Assembly (NCBI GenBank): GCA_023228995.1
Contig: JALOAD010000088.1
Span: 1 to 8,723, forward strand
Direction of reading: 5' to 3'
DNA from: JALOAD01 sp023228995 [NCBI: Candidatus Muiribacterium halophilum]
GTDB lineage: Bacteria > Muiribacteriota > Muiribacteriia > Muiribacteriales
DNA length: 8,723 bases
Shown: positions 1 to 5,582 of the stretch, in pieces
Numbering within the stretch: the first letter of the stretch is position 1
How the letters are laid out: each line of letters starts with the position of its first letter
The notes under the pieces: generated by a model
The model's input: the letters and a program-made list of their open reading frames with translations, nothing else
Database searches by the model: none
What the model was told of the DNA's origin: nothing
Translations under genes and position numbers: made by a program

Positions 1-21
1 ATTCTATATTTATTTTGACAC

Positions 22-61
22 AAACAAAGCAGAACTAATCATGGTTTTGCTTTGTTTTTTT
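22..61 (+). terminator. Rho-independent terminator of an upstream gene
   Basis: A 10-bp perfect stem (AAACAAAGCA at 22-31, TGCTTTGTTT at 48-57) closes a loop of about 16 bases and is followed by a T run up to 61. The T tract lies only on the plus-strand 3' side, so it most likely ends transcription of a gene to the left of the window. No coding region for it is visible here. Confidence 0.75.
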
Positions 62-130
62 ATATAAAATAAAGTTCTGTATAAAATAATCAGAGAATTT
101 ATGTTAAAATAATTTTAGAATTAACAAATA

Positions 131-162
131 CAGATCCCGGCTCAGAACAGTACCGGGATGAC
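131..162. repeat. Small GC-rich palindromic repeat, intergenic
   Basis: ATCCCGG (134-140) and CCGGGAT (153-159) form a 7-bp stem around a 12-base loop, a GC-rich island in AT-rich sequence. Positions 139-157 match 16 of 19 bases with the end of the in-gene element (GGCTCAGCACAGACCCGGG on the minus strand at the other copies), so this looks like an intergenic relative of the elements inside the minus-strand genes. A second partial match (14 of 16 bases) lies at 704-719. Confidence 0.6.
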
Positions 163-281
163 AAAAATAAAAAAAGTTAGATAGGTTAAGGGGTTGAGGT
201 TTAAAAACCTGTGAATAGTTAAAGATCTTTTAGTATATTTCATTTAATTATCAATAAAAAAAAATTCTTAGCAAAGATGAC

Positions 282-649
282 TATACCCATATAGTGGGTA
301 TATTCACAGCGAGCTAATTTAGCCCTTGGTAATACTAACAAAAAAACTGAGGAATCTTAACTGCACTTTTTTGAGGAAGTTTAAGTTGACATTTATAATA
401 TGCAATGGTAAGAATCATTAAGCATTTGAACCGAAGAAGTCAACGAGCCTATAAATTTCCAGAGGGTACAACAAAATATAAACATATTTTGAAATTAGGA
501 TTTGTACAATTATAAAACGAAATTTATGTGTAGTGAATGCTTTAGTCAAGAAATTGCAGGAAAGCCGGATTCGGGAAATCTGCATGTCCGGTTTGATGAG
601 GGGAAGCAGTTATAATCTTTTTTTTAGATTTAACTGTTTTCTACTCTAT
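282..649 (+). mobile_element. Degenerate, ORF-less group II intron remnant
   Basis: The 3' part has a recognisable domain V (562-594) and a plausible domain VI ending at CTACTCTAT (641-649). The upstream stretch around 325-470 (GGTAATACTAAC, CTGAGGAATC, GAACCGAAG, CAGAGGGTAC) resembles domain I text of bacterial group II introns as I remember it, which is weaker evidence than domain V. Only about 90 bases separate this from domain V, so the usual reverse transcriptase ORF of 1.2-1.8 kb and most of domains II-IV are gone. The 5' end is not determined; a hairpin at 282-302 and a GTGGG at 295-298 are candidates. It is probably a dead remnant, or an intron that could splice only with help supplied elsewhere. 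No exon reading frame is visible on either side. Confidence 0.68.
562..649 (+). ncRNA. Group II intron domains V and VI
   Basis: Domain V (562-594) has a 9-bp lower stem, AAGCCGGAT against GTCCGGTTT, with the AGC catalytic triad at 563-565, an AT two-base bulge at 584-585, and an upper stem capped by a GAAA/AAA loop. One pair is lost (T571 against C583) and the upper stem is about one base short, as expected for decay. In domain VI, 607-612 pairs with 631-636 and 614-618 with 626-630. A lower GAG/GAA stem pairs with TTC/CTC and leaves A643 unpaired, seven bases from the proposed 3' end, the expected position of the branch-point adenosine. Confidence 0.72.
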
Positions 650-1148
650 TGGTAAAAAAGCTATTAAAGATTTTTTCAATTGCTTCGAGAGAGGTAAATT
701 TTGAGCTCAGCACAGATCCTATTTTGTATCAATCTTCTTTCTTTTAATTCAGCATTCGCCATTAGCAAAATGTTCATATAGATTTTGTTTTTTGTCACTA
801 ATGTCATAAAATGACATGTCACGCTCTATCTGTCACAGCTTTTTGTATTTAGCTTTTCCCACTTCACTAATAACTCTTTAAACCTTTCATACAAATATTG
901 ATATTAAAAAATTCAGATTTACTCACTTTCCTTCTTTTCAGGAATAAAATCAAATAATCCATAGAACTTCAGTCCAATCTCCATTTTTAATTTTGAATTC
1001 ACTCAACCTGATCAACTTTTTTGGAAAAATTTAGACATCGACATTTAACTTGACTCATTAACAAATCCCGAAAGATTACTTTAAAATATTGTTGAATAGA
1101 TAATTTTTCAAACTTTATTATAAAAATATGTAGTTATAATATTTTCTG
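650..1148. other. Gene-poor spacer with repeat debris
   Basis: No convincing gene is seen on either strand. Contents are a partial match to the palindromic element family at 704-719, a perfect hairpin ATGTCAT-aaa-ATGACAT at 801-817 flanked by further GTCAC words, and a 21-codon minus-strand frame at 919-984 that could be a scrap of a gene but has no recognised relatives. A weak promoter-like pair lies at 1092-1097 (TTGAAT) and 1116-1121 (TATTAT), 18 bases apart, pointing to the operon that begins at 1232. Confidence 0.5.
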
Positions 1149-1177
1149 TTGACATAACAATTGTCATTATATATAAT
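1149..1177 (+). promoter_or_regulatory. Consensus sigma-70 promoter with embedded operator-like palindrome
   Basis: TTGACA (1149-1154) and TATAAT (1172-1177) match the sigma-70 consensus exactly, with the optimal 17-base spacer. The spacer and the -35 box contain an inverted repeat TGACA (1150-1154) / TGTCA (1162-1166) and the self-complementary ACAATTGT (1157-1164), placed where a bound repressor would block polymerase. The start codon of the first gene is about 55 bases downstream. Binding of a regulator is inference; no regulator gene is in the window. Confidence 0.8.
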
Positions 1178-1231
1178 TACATTATAATTTAAACAAAAAT
1201 TTATATATATATAAAGTTGGTGGGAGATATT

Positions 1232-1801
1232 ATGGCAATATTTATCAATTCCTTAGAAACCGAGATTTTGCCTACAGTTATTGCCAATATATTAATTTAC
1301 AATCAATATTTAATAAAAAAATGTAAAAATCAAACTATAACTGATAAAAATATGAAATTATTCACAGCAAATATTAAAATTAATGTAAACTACCTAAATT
1401 ATTTATTGTCAGAAAATATATTAACCGAAAAAACTTTAAAAAGAGTAATAAATATTTTTGAAAGAGAAATTCATAGTTGTTTTGAATTAACACCATTCAT
1501 AAATAAATTATCTGATTATCTTATTAATATAAAAAATAAAAATCTAAAAAATGATCTTTTAGATTTCATTGAAAAATACAAAAACACATATAATAAATAT
1601 GATACATTAAAAACTGAAAGAGTTGGTTCATTAATAGTAATTGGTGCAATTATAGTTGTTGGATCATTATTAGAAGGTTGCGATAGTCCTGACGATAAAC
1701 CATCAGATTCTTCAATAGAATTGGAAGGACCAATCGGAGATCACATTGACACTTTAGAAGAAGTAAATAAATATGTAGAAGACTCATTAAAAGATGATTA
1801 A
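1232..1801 (+). CDS. Hypothetical protein, helical with one C-terminal hydrophobic segment
   Basis: I do not recognise this 189-residue protein. I chose ATG 1232, not the upstream TTG at 1217, because GGTGGGAG (1219-1226) is a good ribosome binding site five bases before it. Residues 1-130 are lysine-, asparagine- and isoleucine-rich and look helical, with no N-terminal signal peptide. A short hydrophobic stretch of small and branched residues follows (VGSLIVIGAIIVVGSLL, about residues 131-147), then GC and an acidic tail. The stretch resembles a membrane anchor or a misplaced lipoprotein signal (LLEGC), but it lies near the C-terminus, so a C-tail-anchored or membrane-associated protein is more likely. 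Its stop overlaps the start of the next gene by 8 bases, so the two are translationally coupled and probably act together. The consensus promoter at 1149 drives both. Confidence 0.75.
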   Translation: MAIFINSLETEILPTVIANILIYNQYLIKKCKNQTITDKNMKLFTANIKINVNYLNYLLSENILTEKTLKRVINIFEREIHSCFELTPFINKLSDYLINIKNKNLKNDLLDFIEKYKNTYNKYDTLKTERVGSLIVIGAIIVVGSLLEGCDSPDDKPSDSSIELEGPIGDHIDTLEEVNKYVEDSLKDD

Positions 1802-2510
1802 TAAACTATTCCAAATAAATATAAAAAAATATTTTAGTTTTATCAAATTTTATGTATTATATTTAATGTTTTTTTTAGGGTTAATTTTATTGTTCTCAGG
1901 TCAAAAATTTTTTTTAAATAAAACTGTATATAATGAAAAAAAAATACAACTAGACAAATTAAATATATCAATTAATACTATGGATATTTTAAAGGAAATA
2001 TCTATTTCTATTATCACATTTAAAAATGTAAAAAAAATTCACAAATTTGCAAGAATAATCGCAATTAATACTTATGGAGTTTTTTTATTTTACTATTTTC
2101 CAATACTGTTAATGTATTTTATTCTAAAATATATAAAAATTAATAAAAAGTTAGTATTATATTTCATACAATTTTATGTATTATTATATATAACATTATG
2201 TGCGCAAAAGTTAAGTTATTCGTTTATAAAATATTATTTAGTTTCTTATTTAGATTTTTGGAATACATTCATTCAATATATTTCATTTATGTTTTTTCAT
2301 GGACCAATTGAACTTTTAGTTCATGTTATTGCAATCTATATTTTATATAATAATATTGTTATTAATCATAAAAATACAGAAATCCAAACTCTTATATACT
2401 TAACCTTAAATAAACTATGTAAATTAAAATTTATATTATTTGGTTTAATCGTCTTGGCTGCATTTATTGAATATAATACTTCTTTTGATATTAAAAAAAT
2501 AATCTTTTAA
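1794..2510 (+). CDS. SpoIIM-family (DUF95) integral membrane protein
   Basis: A 238-residue, very hydrophobic protein with about five predicted membrane segments (near residues 18-36, 92-112, 120-140, 160-186 and 211-227). Two short motifs match what I know of the SpoIIM/DUF95 family: HGPIEL (169-174, family HGxxEL) and AAFIEYNTS (222-230, family AxxIEaxxT near the C-terminus). The family is named for the Bacillus stage II sporulation protein M, but it is widespread in non-sporulating bacteria and archaea, and a branch accompanies circular bacteriocin genes. Nothing here implies sporulation. The start ATG overlaps the end of the preceding gene (ATGATTAA), which suggests coupled translation, and there is only a weak AAAAG before it. 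The assignment rests on the motifs and topology. The exact role and its link to the upstream protein are unknown. Confidence 0.72.
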   Translation: MINKLFQINIKKYFSFIKFYVLYLMFFLGLILLFSGQKFFLNKTVYNEKKIQLDKLNISINTMDILKEISISIITFKNVKKIHKFARIIAINTYGVFLFYYFPILLMYFILKYIKINKKLVLYFIQFYVLLYITLCAQKLSYSFIKYYLVSYLDFWNTFIQYISFMFFHGPIELLVHVIAIYILYNNIVINHKNTEIQTLIYLTLNKLCKLKFILFGLIVLAAFIEYNTSFDIKKIIF

Positions 2511-2528
2511 GGCTTTATCAAAATTAAC

Positions 2529-2582
2529 GCAACTAAAGTTGCAATTAGTATGACTTCGTCAGAATTAGCGATGCTTCGCATC
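2529..2582. repeat. Three consecutive mini-hairpins after the SpoIIM-like gene
   Basis: Three tiny perfect palindromes stand in a row: GCAAC-taaa-GTTGC (2529-2542), TGAC-ttc-GTCA (2551-2561) and GATGC-ttc-GCATC (2570-2582), separated by spacers containing AATTAG. They lie just after the stop codon of the membrane protein gene, but no T run follows, so they do not make a standard terminator. A transcript 3' end, an mRNA-stabilising structure or a dispersed repeat are all possible. The rest, to 2752, is T-rich with no gene; a TGCCT-tttt-AGGCA hairpin (2746-2759) overlaps the end of the minus-strand gene. Confidence 0.55.
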
Positions 2583-2752
2583 TAATTGAATCCTCTGAAT
2601 AATTATACTAAATTTTTGATTATTTTGTGAAAAGTTTTTTTATTATTATTTTTTGAAATCTTTTGCCCTTTTTGTCTATTTTTTTGAAGTTTTTTTTGTT
2701 TTTTTATATATATTACATACTTTTGGATATTACCATTCCATTTTTTGCCTTT

Positions 2753-3331
2753 TTAGGCATAATTCACCTTTATCTCAAAACTGTCATAAGCCGGGGTCTG
2801 TGCTGAGCCTTCCTTTACTCCCGCAGAGTTCAGCCTGACCCATCGCTTTTTGTCGTCCTGGTTTACTTCTGGTATTTCGGTTGCAAAGATTCTTGTATCA
2901 TTACCTGTTTCTTTTAATACTACATGATGTGAGAGACTGTAATGAGGATCTAATATCATTGCTTCTATCTCATCCGATTTATTGTCTGTATATTCAGATA
3001 AGAATTTCAATGAAAGATGTAAAGGATCTCCTGCATAAAGGCTTTCTCCCATTCCAACACCTTCCAGATTATGCGGGTTTATCATTGGTATGTTTTTTAT
3101 TCTTCTGTCATCTTCATTGACTATCATTATTGGTACCTGATTATCTCCTTCAATTGAGAATTCTCTTGATACTGTTCTACTTCCGCTTCTTTCAGCGACT
3201 GAAAAGTCCACTTTTGCTGTAACGATTATATCCATAAAATCACCTTTGTATAATGTGAAATCTGCCTGTGTGGAGTTGTTTCTCACGGGTTCTATTGCAT
3301 AAGAATCCTCAGGATTTCCTGTTATACTCAA
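2753..3331 (-). CDS. Module A protein (unknown, beta-rich), with in-frame palindromic insert
   Basis: I do not recognise this family. The frame opens after a TAG at 3334-3332 and the only early start is TTG 3331, with no clear ribosome binding site, so it may be a 5'-truncated piece of a larger extracellular protein (192 codons here). The composition suggests beta strands. Conserved landmarks shared with the two fragments further right are DFTLYKG, MDII, KVDFSVAE, VSREFSIEGDNQVPIMIVN and NPHNLEGVGMGESL. The segment after that (SLKFLSEYTDNKSDEIEAMI) loosely resembles the N-terminal region of the neighbouring peptidases. Near the C-terminus RWVRLNSAGVKEGSAQT is encoded by a palindromic element (2791-2848); residues on either side are presumably the original protein. 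It follows the PepSY-like gene with an 18-base gap and ends the minus-strand array. Confidence 0.6.
   Translation of the reverse strand: MSITGNPEDSYAIEPVRNNSTQADFTLYKGDFMDIIVTAKVDFSVAERSGSRTVSREFSIEGDNQVPIMIVNEDDRRIKNIPMINPHNLEGVGMGESLYAGDPLHLSLKFLSEYTDNKSDEIEAMILDPHYSLSHHVVLKETGNDTRIFATEIPEVNQDDKKRWVRLNSAGVKEGSAQTPAYDSFEIKVNYA
2791..2848 (-). repeat. In-frame palindromic element, type 1, copy 1
   Basis: A GC-rich island of about 55 bases inside the module A gene, read on the minus strand as KRWVRLNSAGVKEGSAQT. Its ends are imperfectly complementary (GGGTC/GACCC and GCTGA/TCAGC). It is almost identical to the copies at 5218-5276 and 5729-5785, although the host sequence around each differs, which shows that the element is mobile or dispersed rather than part of the gene. 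Confidence 0.8.
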
Positions 3332-3349
3332 CTAATATAACAAAAGTTA

Positions 3350-3772
3350 TCAATATGTCCCACCATATATTTTCATGACTTCTAACATTAATTCCCTAGC
3401 AGTACCAGTATCTAACCTTACTATTGCTCCAGTTTCACAATCAATTACAGCCCATCTTCTACGATATACTTTATCAGATAAATTCAACGGGATAAACCAA
3501 CATAATCTTATTGTATATAAAGGAATTTTCTTATAATCCATATTTACATATTTTTCAAATACAGCCTTAGTTTCCAAATCACATTTATAGTAAATATTAT
3601 CCAGAATATAATTATCAGTAACAACATCAATAACTGGTCTTTTAATATCCGCAACCCATAACTTCCCACAATCGTATATCAATTGTGGTTTTCTATTTAA
3701 TATCTCTTCTGCTGTTGGAACATAAAATGGTAGTTCTGACTTTTTATATTGCCTGTAAACTTGTGTTAACAA
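3350..3772 (-). pseudogene. PepSY-like secreted protein 1, C-terminal half after an in-frame stop
   Basis: The 140 codons from the TTG at 3772 are the downstream half of the gene that begins at 4132. Both halves are in the same frame, and the stretch between them (3862-3773, 30 codons) is open and reads like protein (ending SREQARITIIE), with no plausible start of its own. Joined, they give about 260 residues, separated only by TAA at 3865-3863. The last part, RRRWAVIDCETGAIVRLDTG, has the 'aromatic-V-D-x-x-T-G-x-I' ending of PepSY / peptidase-propeptide modules, as in its paralogue at 5928-6974. The simplest view is a nonsense mutation inactivating the gene; readthrough or a sequencing error would be the alternatives. 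The TTG has no ribosome binding site, so this half is probably not made separately. Confidence 0.7.
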
Positions 3773-3862
3773 TTCTATTATTGTGATTCTTGCCTGTTCA
3801 CGAGATAATTGTATACTTACTTTAAACTCATTGTTCAGTTTCTGATAGTTTTTTAAATAACT

Positions 3863-4132
3863 TTAGCCACTGAAAAGTTTCATATTATCTTCATATTCAT
3901 CTGAAAATATAATGTCTATATCAAACCAATAATTTATATAATTCTTAAGATAAAAATTAAATCTAATCTCATTTTCACTAACAGAGTTTAGCCTAAATTG
4001 CCATGATTTTATATTATATTTCTCAGTTAAAAAATTTCTTGCTTTTGCAATTAATTCTTTTTTATAAATATCTTCTGCATTAATACAAACAAATATTGAA
4101 AGAGCAACAAATATTAAATAAGTTTTCTTCAT
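3863..4132 (-). CDS. PepSY-like secreted protein 1, N-terminal half (broken gene)
   Basis: Eighty-nine codons starting with a clear Sec signal peptide (MKKTYLIFVALSIFVCINA, cleavage predicted after A19), then a charged, structured segment of about 70 residues that stops abruptly at FSG-TAA. The reading frame continues after the stop into the segment at 3772-3350, so this is the 5' half of a gene of about 260 codons. The start ATG shares ATGA with the stop of the peptidase gene before it (4-base overlap), so the two are translationally coupled. Its place directly after the peptidase repeats the arrangement at 6979/6974, which suggests it was the peptidase's secreted partner, a propeptide- or inhibitor-like protein by analogy with PepSY proteins. 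As it stands it would encode only a short secreted fragment. Confidence 0.72.
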   Translation of the reverse strand: MKKTYLIFVALSIFVCINAEDIYKKELIAKARNFLTEKYNIKSWQFRLNSVSENEIRFNFYLKNYINYWFDIDIIFSDEYEDNMKLFSG

Positions 4133-5493
4133 TCATCAACTCTTAAATCGTTTATAAAATAATCTGAATTAATAATTATTGGTTTTACTTTAAAAAAACT
4201 ATATCTAATATCTATTTCTTCATAAGAGTGAAAAACAGTTTCCTTATAAATATTATTTTTTTCATCTTTTATTACAAAATTCTTCATAATAAAATCATAC
4301 ATTGGTATTCTTGTATTATCTTTAATTGTAGAACTCCCAAGATTCATAGTCTTCAGATTTTTAAACACAAAAATATCATAAGCACTTACTGGAACAGCCC
4401 AAACATTATTTGTCCATCCTAACGCTGCTTTTGCATTAAAAGCACTCTTCATCTTAACTAATTCCTTCCCTATCTGACACGCATTAAAATATACTAATTC
4501 TGCATTTGCATTCATATTTCTTAAATCTGTATCTGTAATTTTTGAATCTATTTCAGATGAATTAGGAGAGTTAAATATTTTTAAATATGGAACATTATTT
4601 TCTATATCTCCATGACCTGAATAGTAAAATATCTTGACTCTTTTATGTTTTTTAAAAAAAGTCTCTAACTTGCTTCTTGTCGGAGATATATCTGTTATTA
4701 CACTGAAATCCATTTTCTTTATCTGTTCACATACTGCATAAAAATTCCCTATTAGCCACTGAGGAACTCTTTTTTTTAAAAAGCTACTATCGTAATAATC
4801 AGAAAAAATACAATAAGCAGGTTCATTTAAAGATTTATCCAGAAATTGTTTGTTATACTTGATCTTTAAATACTCTTTTGAGTCATCAACAATATTTTTT
4901 TCTGTTGCAATGACTCTATATTCTGTATCTCCTAATCTTATATATTTATTTCCATCACTTCCTTCATAGATATCACTCTGATAATCTCTCAATTTTGCAA
5001 TATAAAAAGCCTGAGTCTGTAAATAATTTCCTATACTGTTATCAGCATACAATTTTTCAGTTTTACCATCAATCTCAGCCTCAATCTCAGCTCTATCTTG
5101 TCTATCATTGTTTTTTAAAATTTTCACAAATATCTTTGCATTTTCTGAAATAAACTGTGTCTGGTCAAGTGGTTTACATTCATTTTCATTAAATACCATA
5201 TTAGATATATAATAATTCCGGGTCTGTGCTGCTGTGCCTTCCTTTGCTCCCGCAGAGTTCAGCCTGACCCATCGCTCTTCATCTTCGTAATCTGGTCCCT
5301 GCCATACTGGAAAATGTAATCTTTCTTTTTCCTGTATTTCTCCATCATTATCAAAATCATTTATTATCTCACCATTTTTTTTCACATATTCTATCTCACA
5401 AGAATCTGCTAAGGAGCGATGGGTCAAACCGTCTATAGAATTACGGATTTGACCCTTTTCTATTATCTGCGAATATGGCTTATGATAAATCAT
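4129..5493 (-). CDS. Clan CD (caspase/CHAT/gingipain-like) cysteine peptidase 1
   Basis: This 454-residue protein carries the clan CD signature in its C-terminal half: KIFYYSGHG (His294 predicted catalytic) and, after a strand, LVYFNACQIGKEL (Cys339), then AKAALGW, as in caspase-like folds where a helix follows the cysteine. C14, C25 and CHAT share this pattern and I cannot choose among them. The N-terminal 220 residues are beta-rich and may form an Ig-like prodomain or binding domain. Residues 46-57 (DFDNDGEIQEKE) fit an EF-hand loop (D-x-D-x-D-G-x-I-x-x-x-E) and may bind calcium; the paralogue lacks them. Two palindromic elements are read in frame: about residues 12-32 (GQIRNSIDGLTHRSLADSC) and about 73-92 (ERWVRLNSAGAKEGTAAQT). 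ATG 5493 has no ribosome binding site and no signal peptide follows, so the original 5' end, possibly including an export signal, was probably lost to the inverted-repeat element upstream. Paralogue: 6979-8289. Confidence 0.78.
   Translation of the reverse strand: MIYHKPYSQIIEKGQIRNSIDGLTHRSLADSCEIEYVKKNGEIINDFDNDGEIQEKERLHFPVWQGPDYEDEERWVRLNSAGAKEGTAAQTRNYYISNMVFNENECKPLDQTQFISENAKIFVKILKNNDRQDRAEIEAEIDGKTEKLYADNSIGNYLQTQAFYIAKLRDYQSDIYEGSDGNKYIRLGDTEYRVIATEKNIVDDSKEYLKIKYNKQFLDKSLNEPAYCIFSDYYDSSFLKKRVPQWLIGNFYAVCEQIKKMDFSVITDISPTRSKLETFFKKHKRVKIFYYSGHGDIENNVPYLKIFNSPNSSEIDSKITDTDLRNMNANAELVYFNACQIGKELVKMKSAFNAKAALGWTNNVWAVPVSAYDIFVFKNLKTMNLGSSTIKDNTRIPMYDFIMKNFVIKDEKNNIYKETVFHSYEEIDIRYSFFKVKPIIINSDYFINDLRVDE
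5218..5276 (-). repeat. In-frame palindromic element, type 1, copy 2 (in peptidase 1)
   Basis: About 58 bases read on the minus strand as ERWVRLNSAGAKEGTAAQT. Relative to the other two copies it has three extra bases (one codon, TAA for S in the peptide) and a T-to-C change, so the frame is kept. In the paralogous peptidase 2, NEGKYHISNVVFN aligns with RNYYISNMVFN just downstream of this element, with no element between it and the upstream sequence, so peptidase 2 is the empty site. Confidence 0.8.
5405..5460. repeat. Palindromic element, type 2, copy 1 (in peptidase 1 N-terminus)
   Basis: GGGTCAAACCGT (5421-5432) and ACGGATTTGACCC (5443-5455) form a stem with one extra base around a 10-base loop. 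The plus strand reads GAGCGATGGGTCA (5414-5425) into the stem; the type 1 elements carry the same sequence on the minus strand, so the two types share an end but are inserted in opposite orientations. Here the minus strand is the coding one and gives GQIRNSIDGLTHRSLADSC. The copy at 8201-8256 is nearly identical because the whole region is duplicated. Confidence 0.7.
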
Positions 5494-5500
5494 AATGAAT

Positions 5501-5582
5501 AATTAAAAATTAACAATGAACAATTCAAAGCAAAATCTTTTATTTTTTCCAATTTTTCATTTTTCATTATTAATTTTTAATT
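5501..5582. repeat. 82-bp inverted-repeat mini-element, copy 1
   Basis: Arms of 25 bases (5501-5525 and 5558-5582, 22 of 25 complementary, ending AATT...) flank an AT-rich centre of about 30 bases. It lies exactly between the truncated module A fragment (broken after GMGESL) and the peptidase ATG, and supplies the stop codon of the fragment. It looks like a non-autonomous MITE or a recombination scar. An intact target-site duplication is not evident. Confidence 0.6.

Noticed and set aside
801-817. Transposon end or operator at ATGTCAT-aaa-ATGACAT
   Set aside because: A perfect short palindrome, but with no transposase, no second end and no nearby gene start it cannot be assigned.
919-984. 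A 21-codon minus-strand frame in the left spacer
   Set aside because: It could be a scrap of a gene but is too short, has no ribosome binding site and is not recognisable, so it is mentioned only as debris.
1232-2510. Circular bacteriocin cluster
   Set aside because: A DUF95-like protein is present, but the partner is long, mostly hydrophilic and not a bacteriocin precursor, and no ABC transporter is seen.
2746-2759. Hairpin TGCCT-tttt-AGGCA as a terminator for the minus-strand array
   Set aside because: The stem is only 5 bp and is followed on the minus strand by A residues, not T, so it lacks the terminator tract.
2653-3120. Plus-strand open frames at 2653-2838 and 2881-3120
   Set aside because: They come from the T-rich spacer and the antisense of module A. 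No start signals, and the composition is not protein-like.
5501-5582. CRISPR or other regular array formed by the repeats of the right half
   Set aside because: The repeats are few, of different kinds, and spaced by whole genes, so they are duplication and insertion products.
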